DNA from: Chondromyces crocatus
GTDB taxonomy: Bacteria > Myxococcota_A > Polyangia > Polyangiales > Polyangiaceae
DNA length: 64,000 nt
Reading direction: 5' to 3'
Assembly (NCBI RefSeq): GCF_001189295.1
Contig: NZ_CP012159.1
Coordinates: 9,780,501-9,844,500, forward strand
The translations under genes were made by a program, and so were the position numbers. Shown one piece after another: positions 25,326 to 34,042 of the stretch. The notes under the pieces are model-generated. The model saw only the letters and a program-made list of their open reading frames with translations, was not told where the DNA came from and did not search any database. How positions within the stretch are numbered: position 1 is the stretch's first letter; each line of letters opens with the position of its first letter.

Positions 25326-26852
25326 ATGCGTGACGATGTGAACGGCTTGCTGGAAGGGCTCGGGGTTCTGGCGGGGGCGCCTTCGGGGGTCTGCGCGGGC
25401 GGCTGGCTCGACGCGACGGGCCCCGAGATCGAGTCGGTCGATCCGACGACGGGGGAAGCGCTCGGGCGGGTGCGGTCGGCGTCGCGCGAGGACTACGATG
25501 CGGTGGTGACGCGGGCCAGCGAGCGCTTCGCTTCGTGGCGGATGCGGCCTGCCCCGCGGCGAGGCGAGGTGGTGCGGCGGCTCGGCGAGCTGTTGCGGCA
25601 GCACAAGGAGGCGCTCGGCACGCTGGTGTCGCTGGAGATGGGGAAGATCCGCTCGGAGGGGCTGGGCGAGGTGCAGGAGATGATCGACATCTGCGACTTC
25701 GCCGTGGGGTTGAGCCGTCAGCTCCACGGGCTGACGTTGCCGAGCGAGCGCCCGCACCACCGGATGATGGAGCAGTGGCATCCGCTGGGGACCGTGGGGG
25801 TGGTCACGGCGTTCAACTTCCCGGTGGCGGTGTGGGCGTGGAACGTGGCGATCGCGGCGGTCTGCGGCGATGTGTGCGTGTGGAAGCCGTCGCCGGTGAC
25901 GCCGCTGTGCAGCCTGGCAGTGCAGCGGCTGGTGGAGCAGGCGTTCGCGGAGCACGAGGCCGAAGGGGTGCTCTGTCTGGCGGTGGGAGGCGCAGACGCA
26001 GGAGCGTGGATGGCGGACGATGCGCGGCTGCCGCTGGTGTCGTTCACAGGCTCGATCCCGGTCGGCCGGAAGGTGGCTGCGCGGGTGGCAGGGCGGCTGG
26101 GACGCAGCTTGCTGGAGCTGGGAGGGAACAACGCGATCATCGTGCTCGACGACGCGGACCTGGATCTGGCCGTGCGTGCGATCACCTTCGGGGCGGTGGG
26201 GACCGCGGGGCAGCGCTGCACGTCGACGCGGCGGGTGTTCGCGCAGCGGGGGATCTCGGGGAAGCTGACGGAGCGGCTGATGGCGGCGTACCAGACGGTG
26301 CGCATCGGCGATCCGCTGGAGGAGGAGACGCTCATGGGGCCCCTCGCGACACGGGAGGCCGTGCTGCGCTACGAGGCGGCGCTGCGGTCGGCAGGTGAGG
26401 AAGGCGGGGAGGTGCTGTGCGGGGGGAAGGCGCTGGATCGGCCGGGCTTCTTCGTGGAGCCGGCGCTGGTGTGGGCGCCGCGGCAGCAGGACTTCTCGAT
26501 CGCGTGGAAGGAGACGTTCGCGCCGATCCTCTACCTGTTCGAGGTGGGCGATCTGGACGAGGCGATCGCGGCGCAGAATGCGGTGACGCAGGGACTGTCG
26601 AGCGCCATCTTCACGGACAGCCTGCGCTCGGCGGAGAAGTTCCTGTCGGCGATGGGCTCGGACTGCGGGATCGCCAACGTGAACATCGGGACGAGCGGCG
26701 CGGAGATCGGGGGGGCGTTCGGCGGGGAGAAAGAGACGGGCGGCGGACGGGAGGCCGGGTCCGACTCGTGGAAGGCGTACATGCGGCGGCAGACCTGCAC
26801 CATCAACTGGGGCACGGAGCTGCCACTCGCGCAGGGCGTGAAGTTCTCGTGA
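25326..26852 (+). CDS. ALDH7-family aldehyde dehydrogenase (aminoadipate-semialdehyde type)
   Basis: 508 residues; ATG 25326 is favoured over the adjacent GTG because GGAGG lies at 25317-25321. NAD(P)-binding and catalytic motifs are complete: TAFNFPVAVWAWN, FTGSIPVG, general base Glu in LELGGNN (~264) and nucleophile Cys in GQRCTS (~298). The C-terminal GGEKETGGGREAGSDSWKAYMRR is the hallmark of antiquitin-like enzymes that oxidise alpha-aminoadipic semialdehyde / piperideine-6-carboxylate in lysine breakdown. No lysine aminotransferase or dehydrogenase is adjacent, so substrate rests on that motif alone. Confidence 0.9.
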   Translation: MRDDVNGLLEGLGVLAGAPSGVCAGGWLDATGPEIESVDPTTGEALGRVRSASREDYDAVVTRASERFASWRMRPAPRRGEVVRRLGELLRQHKEALGTLVSLEMGKIRSEGLGEVQEMIDICDFAVGLSRQLHGLTLPSERPHHRMMEQWHPLGTVGVVTAFNFPVAVWAWNVAIAAVCGDVCVWKPSPVTPLCSLAVQRLVEQAFAEHEAEGVLCLAVGGADAGAWMADDARLPLVSFTGSIPVGRKVAARVAGRLGRSLLELGGNNAIIVLDDADLDLAVRAITFGAVGTAGQRCTSTRRVFAQRGISGKLTERLMAAYQTVRIGDPLEEETLMGPLATREAVLRYEAALRSAGEEGGEVLCGGKALDRPGFFVEPALVWAPRQQDFSIAWKETFAPILYLFEVGDLDEAIAAQNAVTQGLSSAIFTDSLRSAEKFLSAMGSDCGIANVNIGTSGAEIGGAFGGEKETGGGREAGSDSWKAYMRRQTCTINWGTELPLAQGVKFS

Positions 26853-26860
26853 ACGCCGCG

Positions 26861-26904
26861 CCGTCGTCGGTGGCGTTCCCCGGTCGGGGCGTCATCGACG
26901 ACGG
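26861..26904. terminator. Inverted repeat between convergent genes, possible terminator
   Basis: CCGTCGTCG (26861-26869) pairs perfectly with CGACGACGG (26896-26904); inside the loop lies a second stem CCCCG-GT-CGGGG. It sits just after the dehydrogenase stop and ahead of the convergent OmpA gene. Confidence 0.4.
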
Positions 26905-26983
26905 ACGAACGAGTCGACGAGAGGAAGAGAGACGAGAGCGGGTGGAAAGAGGGCGAGACACGAAGCGCCTCGCCGGAGTGGGG

Positions 26984-27820
26984 CTACTGTGCGATGGCCT
27001 TGAGGTCGAGCATTTCCTCGACGCTCGGGACGACGATGATGTCGCAGCGGCGGTTCTTCTGGCGGCCGTCGGCGTCGTCGTTGGAGGCGACGGGATCCGT
27101 ATCGCCGTAGCCAGAGGCGCTCCAGTGATCGATGGGGAGCTGGCCCTTGTCGCTCACGAGGTACAGGAGCACCTCACGGGCGCGCATGAGCGACAGGCCC
27201 CAGTTGTCACGGAAAACGCCGCCCGCGAGGGGCTTGTTGTCGGTGTGACCGGCGACCTGGAAGTCGCGCGCCTTGAGCGACGCGTCGGCGCGGATGACCT
27301 GGGCGACCTTCTCGAGGATCTCCTTGCCTTCCTTCTTGAGGGTCTCGCGGCCGGAGTCGAAGAGCACATCGCCCGGGAGCGAGACGACCATGCGGTTCTT
27401 GCGGATGTTGACCGCGAGGCCGAGCTTGGTCAGCTCGTCGAGCTTCTTGCGGAGGGTGTCGAAGCGCTCCTTGATCTGCTCGAGCTGCTTGGCGCGCGCC
27501 TTGTACTCGGCGAGGGCGCGCTCGCGCTCTTCGAGGCTGGCGCTGAGCTGGGAGACCTGAGAGGCAGAGCTCTGGAGGTTCTCGTTGAGCTTGGAGATGT
27601 CGATGCCAGCAGCCTTGAGCTGCTTGGCGAGTTCCTCGACCCGGGTCTGCTCCGCCTGGAGCTCCTGCTGGGTCTTCGTGAGGCGAGCTTCGGTGTTCTG
27701 ATGCTCGCTCTGGAGGCGGTTGTACTTGTCGAGCTGGGCCTGCCACTCCTCTTCGGAGTAGCCACAGCCAAGTGCAAACGAGGCGATCAGGGCCGGCAAG
27801 GCAAAGGTTCGCAGTTGCAT
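26984..27820 (-). CDS. OmpA-family peptidoglycan-associated lipoprotein with coiled coil
   Basis: 278 residues. The signal ends ASFALGCG, giving a lipoprotein. Residues ~22-135 are a long charged coiled coil (e.g. LQSEHQNTEARLTKTQQELQ). Residues ~140-270 are an OmpA-C domain with LFDSGRETLK, VAGHTDNKPL, the helix LSLMRAREVLLYL and the closing KNRRCDIIVVP, which carries the peptidoglycan-binding Arg. It probably bridges outer membrane and cell wall. It stands alone, divergent from the next gene. Confidence 0.9.
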   Translation of the reverse strand: MQLRTFALPALIASFALGCGYSEEEWQAQLDKYNRLQSEHQNTEARLTKTQQELQAEQTRVEELAKQLKAAGIDISKLNENLQSSASQVSQLSASLEERERALAEYKARAKQLEQIKERFDTLRKKLDELTKLGLAVNIRKNRMVVSLPGDVLFDSGRETLKKEGKEILEKVAQVIRADASLKARDFQVAGHTDNKPLAGGVFRDNWGLSLMRAREVLLYLVSDKGQLPIDHWSASGYGDTDPVASNDDADGRQKNRRCDIIVVPSVEEMLDLKAIAQ

Positions 27821-27905
27821 GGGCGCACACTACCCATGTCCTGGGCATCCGGAAAGCCCCAGGCTCGCGCAGGGAGGGCGGAGATGGCATGCTCACGGTG
27901 GAAAC

Positions 27906-28706
27906 GTGTGGGCCTGGCTGCTTGAGTGGTGTGCACGCGGGCTCGGGGCGACGCGACATCGTGGCGGCGTCTCGGTGGTTCTGTTCGCGCTGTTTCTGGG
28001 CGTTCTCACGCAGATCTTGCGCACGCGCTACAGCCTGGGGCCCGGCGCGTTCCTTCCGTGTGTCGGGTTCGCGACCATCGCATTCGTTGCTGCTCGAAAT
28101 ACAAAGGAGGCGCGCTCGGCGGTGTGGCGCGCGGTGTGTCTGGGCCTGAGCGATCCACGACAGCGACCGACACGTCTCTCTGATCCGTGGTTCATGCCGC
28201 CCTCGGCGCTGGTGCTCTTCAAGCTGGCCGAGATGCTCGATGCGGTGCGACGAGGAGAGATGGCGCGGGCTGCGGGCAAGGTGACGAACATGAACCGCGC
28301 GTTGCTTCGCCCCGACGAGGAGCGGCTCCTCGACGCGGCGCGCGCGATGATCGCGCTGGATCTCGGCGAGCGTCGGCTCGCGGCGCAGCTCGCGGCGCGC
28401 GTGCTGCCCACGGGGAGCGGAGACCTCGACGTGCGGCTCGGGCGGGTGGTGGTCGCCGAGGCGTGGCGTAGCCCCGCGCAGCTCGAAGAGGTGGATCATG
28501 CCTTCCGAGAGCACGGGCTGGGGCTGGATCTGGGAACGCCGCTGAACCGGCTGGCTGCGCTGGTGCGCGTGCGCGTGGCTCCCGATGAAAGGCGGACATT
28601 GCCGGCCGATGACGCGCGCGCGCTGGGCGACGAGGCACGCGCGCTGGGGGAGGATGAGTTCGCCGCCGAGCTGGAGGCGAGGAGCCGCACCGCCATGTAC
28701 CGCTGA
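27906..28706 (+). CDS. Hypothetical membrane-anchored protein with helical C-terminal domain
   Basis: I do not recognise the family. From GTG 27906 (VWAWLLEWCARG) it has 266 residues; an in-frame ATG at 27819 would add a His/Pro-rich leader and overlap the divergent OmpA start, so it is less likely. Two hydrophobic segments (VSVVLFALFLGVLTQIL and FLPCVGFATIAFVAA) are followed by ~190 residues of Ala/Arg/Leu-rich helices that look TPR-like (LDAARAMIALDLGERRLAAQLAARVL). It precedes the MFS gene by 27 bp and may share its transcript. Confidence 0.65.
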   Translation: MWAWLLEWCARGLGATRHRGGVSVVLFALFLGVLTQILRTRYSLGPGAFLPCVGFATIAFVAARNTKEARSAVWRAVCLGLSDPRQRPTRLSDPWFMPPSALVLFKLAEMLDAVRRGEMARAAGKVTNMNRALLRPDEERLLDAARAMIALDLGERRLAAQLAARVLPTGSGDLDVRLGRVVVAEAWRSPAQLEEVDHAFREHGLGLDLGTPLNRLAALVRVRVAPDERRTLPADDARALGDEARALGEDEFAAELEARSRTAMYR

Positions 28707-28733
28707 GAGACCGCGCTGTAGCATGCCGTTCCG

Positions 28734-29978
28734 ATGAACGACGCCACGTCCGGGACAGCGAAGCTCAGCACGTACCAGCGCTGGCTGTTCTTCTTCCTGG
28801 GGGTGGCGGGGTTCTTCGAGGGCTACGACATCTTCGCGCTGTCGCAGCTCTTGCCAGCGATCCGGGCAGAGATGGGACTCGCCACGGCCTCCGAGGGGTT
28901 GCTGGTCGGGTTCATCAACACGGGGGCGATCCTCGCATTCTTCCTGGTGCGGCGCGCGGATCGGTGGGGGCGACGCAAGGCGCTGACGGTCACGATCCTG
29001 GGCTACACGCTGTTCTCGTTGCTGACGGGGCTCGCGCCGAACATCTGGGTGTTCGCAGTCGCGCAGCTCTGCGCGCGGTTCTTCTTGCTGGCGGAGTGGG
29101 CGATCGGGATCGTGTACGCGGCGGAGGAGTTCCCGGCGGCGCGGCGAGGGATGGTGATCGGCGCGCTGAACGGGCTGAACGGGCTCGGGGCGGTGGTGTG
29201 CGCGGGCATCGCATCGCCGGTGGCGGCGTCGCCGCTCGGGTGGCGGGGGGTGTACTTCATCGGCGCCGTGCCGCTCCTCTTGATGGCCATCGCGCGGCGG
29301 TCGCTGCGCGAGACGCAGCGCTTCACGACGCAGGTCGAGCAAGGTGGCGCGACGGGCTCGTTCGCGCGGCTGCTGGAGCCGCCGTGGCGCTCGAGGACGC
29401 TGTTCCTGGCGGCGATCTGGTGGTTGACCTACGCCTGCGTGGCGAACGCGATCACGTTCTGGAAGGAGCACGCGGTCCAGGAGCGTGGCTACACGGGGAG
29501 CGAGGTGGGGCTGTACATCTCGGTGGCCGCAGTGGCCGCGATCCCGCTGACGTTCCTGGCAGGCAAGCTGCTGGATCGGCTGGGGCGGCGGATGGGGGCG
29601 GTGCTGATCTACGGGTCGCTCGTGGTGGGGGTACTGGGCTGCTACATGGCCGAGCCGCGGTCGGTGGTGGTGGTGTGCTTGGTCTTCGGGATCGCCGGGG
29701 TGACGGCGGTGGCCACGGTGCTGTCGGCCTACAACGCCGAGCTGTTCCCCACGGCGCTGCGTGGCGATGCGTTCGGTCTGTCGAACAACTTGCTGGGGCG
29801 CACGGCGATGGTGCTCTCGCCATTCGTTGCGGGGCACGCGGCAGAGTCCTTCGGCTGGGGTCGCACGGTGGCGGCGACGACGGTGCTGCCGCTGGTGGCG
29901 CTGGTGCTGCTCCTCGTGGCGATGCCAGAGACGCGCGGTCGTGAGCTGGAGGAGACGTCGGCCCAGCCGGCATCGTGA
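28734..29978 (+). CDS. Major facilitator superfamily transporter
   Basis: 414 residues, about 12 helices. The TM2-TM3 loop carries RRADRWGRRKAL, the conserved MFS A-motif, and the first half has FEGYDIFALSQLLPAI as in the sugar/aromatic-acid:proton symporters (metabolite:H+ type). A second cytosolic loop repeats it weakly (LLDRLGRRMGAV). The tail GRELEE resembles the sugar-porter ending PETRGRELEE. The substrate cannot be told. It overlaps or closely precedes the thioesterase gene. Confidence 0.88.
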   Translation: MNDATSGTAKLSTYQRWLFFFLGVAGFFEGYDIFALSQLLPAIRAEMGLATASEGLLVGFINTGAILAFFLVRRADRWGRRKALTVTILGYTLFSLLTGLAPNIWVFAVAQLCARFFLLAEWAIGIVYAAEEFPAARRGMVIGALNGLNGLGAVVCAGIASPVAASPLGWRGVYFIGAVPLLLMAIARRSLRETQRFTTQVEQGGATGSFARLLEPPWRSRTLFLAAIWWLTYACVANAITFWKEHAVQERGYTGSEVGLYISVAAVAAIPLTFLAGKLLDRLGRRMGAVLIYGSLVVGVLGCYMAEPRSVVVVCLVFGIAGVTAVATVLSAYNAELFPTALRGDAFGLSNNLLGRTAMVLSPFVAGHAAESFGWGRTVAATTVLPLVALVLLLVAMPETRGRELEETSAQPAS

Positions 29979-30010
29979 AGTCGGCCGGACGCCGTGCTAC
30001 CAGGGCCGCC

Positions 30011-30475
30011 ATGAGCAACCAGGAAGCCCAGGATCACGCGGAGTCCTTGAACCAGATCCTCGATGGGTGGGGGAAGGCGAATGGACTGAGCATCGTCAGC
30101 GCGTCGCGCGACGAGGTGGTCGCCGAGCTGACGATCGCGCCGAAGCACCTCCAGGCGTACGGCATCGTGCACGGGGGGATGCACTGCGCGATCATCGAGA
30201 CGGTGGCGTCGATCGGGGCGGCCATCGACGCATACGCGCACGGGAAGAACGTGGTGGGGCTGGAGAACCACACGTCGTTCCTGCGGGCGGTGCGCGAGGG
30301 GAAGCTCAGGGCCGTGGCCAGGCCGCTCACGCGAGGGCGCCGCTCGCAGGTGTGGGAGGCGAACGTGTACGACGAGAAGGGGCGGGTCGCGGCGTCGGGT
30401 CGGGTGAGGTTGCTGGTGCTCGATCCGGAGGCGGAGCTCGGCGGCAAGCAGGTGGAGCTGAAGGGCGCCGAGTGA
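30011..30475 (+). CDS. PaaI-type hotdog-fold thioesterase
   Basis: 154 residues from ATG 30011; a GTG at 29975 overlapping the MFS stop (GTGA) is possible and would add 12 residues. Hotdog-fold motifs are clear: LQAYGIVHGGMHCAIIETVAS is split between the HGG loop and the central helix with the catalytic acid (E), followed by VVGLENHTSFLRAVREG. The family cleaves acyl-CoA thioesters; ENHTSFLR is the ComA/PaaI-like wording. The link with the upstream transporter suggests an acid imported and then activated, which is inference. Confidence 0.87.
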   Translation: MSNQEAQDHAESLNQILDGWGKANGLSIVSASRDEVVAELTIAPKHLQAYGIVHGGMHCAIIETVASIGAAIDAYAHGKNVVGLENHTSFLRAVREGKLRAVARPLTRGRRSQVWEANVYDEKGRVAASGRVRLLVLDPEAELGGKQVELKGAE

Positions 30476-30501
30476 CCCAGGCGGCGCCGAGTGACCCAGG
30501 C
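30464..30501. repeat. 19-bp tandem duplication across a stop codon
   Basis: GGCGCCGAGTGACCCAGGC at 30464-30482 is repeated exactly at 30483-30501. The first copy contains the TGA stop of the thioesterase gene. Confidence 0.9.
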
Positions 30502-30589
30502 GGAGGTCAACTGGGTGCGAGCAGGGCGCTGAGGGGCGCAGCGTGGTGCGAACGCTGGCGGGACGGCGAGAGGAAGCCCTGGGCGTGGG

Positions 30590-31327
30590 TCAGAAGCGCC
30601 GAGTGGGCTCGGGGTGCTCGACCCGGGGGGCAGGGGGGCGTGGCGAGGCGGGTCGAGCTGGCGTGAGCTCGCTCTCGAGGTGCACCCCGGCCAGGGAGAG
30701 CTCCACCAGGGCCGCGAGGCGGGTGGCGACGAGCGGGGCGGCGTCGGGGCCCTCGGCGTGCGTGGCTGCGGCGTAGGCGAAGCAGCGGAAGGCCCGGCCT
30801 CCGAAGGCGACGGCGAACCCTTCGACGGCGGTCGAGGGAGGCACGGGGGGTACGATGCCGACGGTGAGCACGGTGTCGAAGCCGGCAGGGGCGTCGATGC
30901 GGCGCTGCTCGATGACGACGCTGCCTTCGCCACCAGGCAGCTTGCGCCAGGTGCGCGCCTGGGTCTCGCAGAGGGCGCGGTGGACGCGATCGTTGGGGCG
31001 CCAGGTGCGGACGAGGAGGGTGGTCGTCGAGGAGGCGTGGGTGGCGGCGAGCCAGGGGGAGCTGGCGTCGTCGACACGCCAGCCGACGCCGTCGGGGAGC
31101 GGCAAGGCGAGATCGAAGCGGGTGGAGTGGTACTCGCCGACCCGGCCGTTCAGCTCGGCAGCGGGTCCAGGGGGCCTGGTGGCGGGAGCGGTCGCAGGCG
31201 GCGGCGTCGCCACCGGGGTGGACGGTGTGCCGCATGCGGGCGCGGCGATCAGGGCGACCCCGATCAGCGCGCCACGAACGCGGCGCGCGGGCGCCACCCA
31301 GCGCTTCAGCGCAGGTAGGTCAGCCAC
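30590..31327 (-). CDS. Hypothetical lipoprotein
   Basis: Family not recognised. A signal peptide GALIGVALIAAPACG ends in a lipobox Cys, followed by a Pro/Thr-rich linker and about 170 residues of mixed beta structure (YHSTRFDLALPLPDGVGWRV). The GTG at 31327 overlaps the ilvE end by 22 bp; a GTG at 31297, just after the ilvE stop, gives a more ordinary signal peptide and may be the true start. It is cotranscribed with ilvE by position. Confidence 0.65.
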   Translation of the reverse strand: MADLPALKRWVAPARRVRGALIGVALIAAPACGTPSTPVATPPPATAPATRPPGPAAELNGRVGEYHSTRFDLALPLPDGVGWRVDDASSPWLAATHASSTTTLLVRTWRPNDRVHRALCETQARTWRKLPGGEGSVVIEQRRIDAPAGFDTVLTVGIVPPVPPSTAVEGFAVAFGGRAFRCFAYAAATHAEGPDAAPLVATRLAALVELSLAGVHLESELTPARPASPRPPAPRVEHPEPTRRF

Positions 31328-32229
31328 TCGGGGTGCGAGTCGTCGCTGCCCTTCACCACGTCGAAGTAGCGCTGCTGGAGGCGCCGGGTGATCGGGCCGA
31401 TCTTGCCCTCGCCGATGGTGCGGTCGTCGACCTCGCGGATCGGGGTGACCTCGGCGGCGGTGCCCGTGAAGAACGCCTCGTCGGCGAGGTAGAGCTGGTC
31501 GCGGATGATGGGCTCCTCGGAGACGGTGAGGCCCTCTTCACGCGCGAGGGTGATGATGGTCTCGCGGGTGATGCCGGCGAGGATGGAGACGCTGAGGGGC
31601 GGCGTGTAAAGGCGCCCGTTCTTGACGATGAAGATGTTCTCGCCCGAGCCCTCGCAAACCTGACCGGAGGTGTCGAGCAGGATGGCTTCGTCATAGCCGG
31701 CCATGCGCGCTTCCCGCTTGGCGAGGGTGCTGTTCGTGTACTGGCCCATCATCTTGGCGCGGGGCAGGCCGACGTGGAGGTGGTTGCGGGACCAGGAAGA
31801 GATCTTGGTGCGGATGCCCTTCTCCAGGCCTTCCTTGCCCAGGTATGCACCCCAGCGCCAGGCGACGACCATGGTGCGGATGGGGTTGTCGGGCGCGAAG
31901 ACCCCCATGGCCCCATCGCCGACGAAGACGAGCGGACGCAGGTAGGCCTCGTCCATCGCGTTCTCACGGAGGGTGTGGAGGCAGGCGTCCACCAGCTGGG
32001 TGCGGGAGAAGCGGGGCACGGTGAACACCAGCTTGCACGTGTCGAGCAGGCGATCGATGTGCTCGCGCAGGCGGAAGACGGCAGTCCGTCCGTCAGTGCG
32101 GCGGTAGGCGCGGATGCCCTCGAAGGCGCCGAGGCCGTAATGCAGCGAGTGGGTCAGGACGTGGACCTTGGCTTCGTCCCAGTCGACCAGCTCGCCTTCC
32201 AACCAGATCTTCTTCACCTTGTCGACCAT
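31306..32229 (-). CDS. ilvE: Branched-chain amino acid aminotransferase
   Basis: 307 residues of a class-IV PLP aminotransferase. It opens KIWLEGELVDWDEAKVHVLTHSLHYG and has FEGIRAY, the PLP lysine in NSTLAKREA, and GSGENIFIVKNG, all standard for IlvE. It makes or uses leucine, isoleucine and valine from their 2-oxo acids in the cytosol. Full length for the family. A hypothetical lipoprotein overlaps its 3' end. Confidence 0.95.
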   Translation of the reverse strand: MVDKVKKIWLEGELVDWDEAKVHVLTHSLHYGLGAFEGIRAYRRTDGRTAVFRLREHIDRLLDTCKLVFTVPRFSRTQLVDACLHTLRENAMDEAYLRPLVFVGDGAMGVFAPDNPIRTMVVAWRWGAYLGKEGLEKGIRTKISSWSRNHLHVGLPRAKMMGQYTNSTLAKREARMAGYDEAILLDTSGQVCEGSGENIFIVKNGRLYTPPLSVSILAGITRETIITLAREEGLTVSEEPIIRDQLYLADEAFFTGTAAEVTPIREVDDRTIGEGKIGPITRRLQQRYFDVVKGSDDSHPEWLTYLR

Positions 32230-32380
32230 GAGGGCTCCTCTGCGTGTGTTTGTCGTGGAGTCAGACGCGGGTGCGCTCGCGCCCAGGTCGAGCGCGGCGC
32301 GGGCCAGTGAGGCCCAGCTCCTCCCGTGAGGGGGTATCGCAGGGATCGCTTACTCTGTCCCGACAGACCTGCCAACCGAT

Positions 32381-33199
32381 CTAACGTGCTAGGAGGACCA
32401 ACAAAGTGCCGCTCCCTCCATCCTCTTCAGGGGCGGTCACAAAGGCGGCGACATGCCGCGCTGCGGCACCGTGGCTCAACCAGGCCGCGATCTCGCCTCG
32501 AAGCACCGCGCGTCCGCCGGGAGAGTGGTTTCCCTTGCCGTGGATCAACGCGATCACGCGATCGCCATCACCCTGGCGTCGTCGGACGAAGGCCTCGATG
32601 GCGAGGCGCGCCTCTTCGACCCGGTGACCGTGGAGGTCGAGCGAGCCGTCGATGGAGAAGCGGCCCCGGCGGAGGAGGCGGAGGGCGCGGGGGTCGACGT
32701 CGAGGCGGCGTCCTTCGAGGTGATGGCCGTCGTCGGTGACCTCGAAGCGGATTCCCTCGGCCACGAGGGATCGCATGCGCTCACGGGCTTCGGCGTCGGG
32801 ATCGGGGCTCTGCGCCATCGGTGCCGCGCGCTCCACGCGGCTGGCGGTGACCGGGATCCGCTCGACGCCCTTGTGATCCAGGGCGCGGACGCCTGACATG
32901 TAGATGGCGAAGGTGTCAGGATCGATCGGCTGGGGGGGAGCGTCGACGGGCGCTCCTGGGCCGCGCGGGGCAGTGGGCTTCGCTGCGGTCGACGTGCCCT
33001 CGGTCGAAGCCGACAGGACGATGGCGGAGGTGCGCTGGACGCGCTTTGCGGCCTCGGCAGTGGCGATCCGGGCCTCTTCCTTCTTCTTCTCCTGCTTCTG
33101 CTTCTGAAGGCTCCGCTTCAGGCCAGCGAACGGCTGAAAGAACGGCTCACCTGCCGCCTTCGCCACCTTCGTCGTCCTGGCCTTGCTGCGCTTCGTCAT
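32381..33199 (-). CDS. Smr-domain protein (putative nuclease)
   Basis: 272 residues from ATG 33199; the first 100 are a Lys/Gln/Ala-rich, probably disordered arm (QKQKQEKKKEEARIA). The C-terminal ~90 residues are a small MutS-related domain: SLDLHGHRVEEARLAIEAFV and VIALIHGKGNHS, that is the LDLHG and HGKG(xx) motifs. Stand-alone Smr proteins act as endonucleases on DNA or on RNA at stalled ribosomes. The start lies inside the preceding gene (53-bp overlap), so the three-gene run is one operon. Confidence 0.9.
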   Translation of the reverse strand: MTKRSKARTTKVAKAAGEPFFQPFAGLKRSLQKQKQEKKKEEARIATAEAAKRVQRTSAIVLSASTEGTSTAAKPTAPRGPGAPVDAPPQPIDPDTFAIYMSGVRALDHKGVERIPVTASRVERAAPMAQSPDPDAEARERMRSLVAEGIRFEVTDDGHHLEGRRLDVDPRALRLLRRGRFSIDGSLDLHGHRVEEARLAIEAFVRRRQGDGDRVIALIHGKGNHSPGGRAVLRGEIAAWLSHGAAARHVAAFVTAPEEDGGSGTLLVLLAR

Positions 33200-33455
33200 C
33201 CCCCAGAACATCGCGCGACAGCCCGCGAAGCGCAAATCGGACTGCTTGGATGCCGGCCAGCTGGCCGTCCTCGAAGTGCCAGTCGGGGTCGTCCAGGTCC
33301 GGGAAGTCGTGCGGGTTGCGGATGTCTTCGCTCGTCACGCTGGGCAAGAGCCGCCGGGCGAGGTCGATGACCTTGCGTCGCTGCACGTCTTCGAGGCCGT
33401 CGAGCACCTCCTCGATCCGGCGAAACAGGGCGCGCGGAGAGGAAAGGGCGCTCAT
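33147..33455 (-). CDS. Small conserved-looking protein of unknown function
   Basis: 102 residues, mostly helical at the start (LFRRIEEVLDGLEDVQRRKVIDLARRLLP), then an acidic DFPDLDDPDWHFEDGQLAG stretch and a Gln/Gly/Asp-rich tail. No known motif is recognised. Its ATG overlaps the Nudix stop as ATGA and its 3' end overlaps the Smr start, so it is firmly within a coupled operon, which is the main support that it is real. Confidence 0.7.
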   Translation of the reverse strand: MSALSSPRALFRRIEEVLDGLEDVQRRKVIDLARRLLPSVTSEDIRNPHDFPDLDDPDWHFEDGQLAGIQAVRFALRGLSRDVLGDDEAQQGQDDEGGEGGR

Positions 33456-34018
33456 GGTCGGGGGCGCTGTCCGTGGGCGCTCAGCCAGGCGAGCGCGCGG
33501 TCGAGCGCGATGACCGCGAGCACGTGGGAGATCCGGCCATCGCGGGTGGCGGCAGGGATCTCCTCGGGGGCCAGGAGCACCGGCTCGACGCTCTCGTGCT
33601 CGTCTCCGGCGGGGGGGCCGACGTGCTTGGCCCCCCGGGCCAGGTAAAGGAAGCAGCGGTTGCCCTGAATGGCTGGGTTCGGGTGTACCCAGCCGAGCGA
33701 CTCCACCACCTCGGCGGCGTAGCCCGTTTCCTCGCGCAGCTCACGGAGCGCGGCGACCTCTGGCTCCTCGCCGGGATCGATGCAGCCGCCGGCGACTTCG
33801 AGGGTGACCGCATCCACACCGTGACGGTGCTGGCGGACGAGGAGGATCTGGCCGTCCTCGGTGGTCGCTGCGACGGCGACCCAGTCCGCCAGCACCATGG
33901 TGAACGCGGTGTGGGCCACCCCCTCCGTCTCGAGGTCGTGACGATCGACACCGAGGGGTCCGAATCGTCCCGCCGGTGACGAGCAAAGGCGCCGGGGAAT
34001 CAGGATGGGCACGGACAT
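33452..34018 (-). CDS. Nudix hydrolase (ADP-ribose pyrophosphatase-like)
   Basis: 188 residues. A perfect Nudix box GCIDPGEEPEVAALRELREE followed by TGY (~residues 80-102) binds the metal and cleaves nucleoside-diphosphate-X compounds. The flanks, ILLVRQHRHGVDAVTLEVAGG and NRCFLYLARG, are those of ADP-ribose/NUDT5-type members. First gene of the coupled Nudix/unknown/Smr operon; the cell role of the set is not known. Confidence 0.92.
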   Translation of the reverse strand: MSVPILIPRRLCSSPAGRFGPLGVDRHDLETEGVAHTAFTMVLADWVAVAATTEDGQILLVRQHRHGVDAVTLEVAGGCIDPGEEPEVAALRELREETGYAAEVVESLGWVHPNPAIQGNRCFLYLARGAKHVGPPAGDEHESVEPVLLAPEEIPAATRDGRISHVLAVIALDRALAWLSAHGQRPRP

Positions 34019-34042
34019 CGACCTAGCACGCTCACGTCTCCC

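Noticed and set aside
27207-29837. 876-codon minus-strand open frame spanning OmpA, the hypothetical gene and the MFS gene
   Set aside because: Out of frame with OmpA and antisense to two plus-strand genes; composition is Arg/His/Gln/Pro-rich, typical of a shadow frame.
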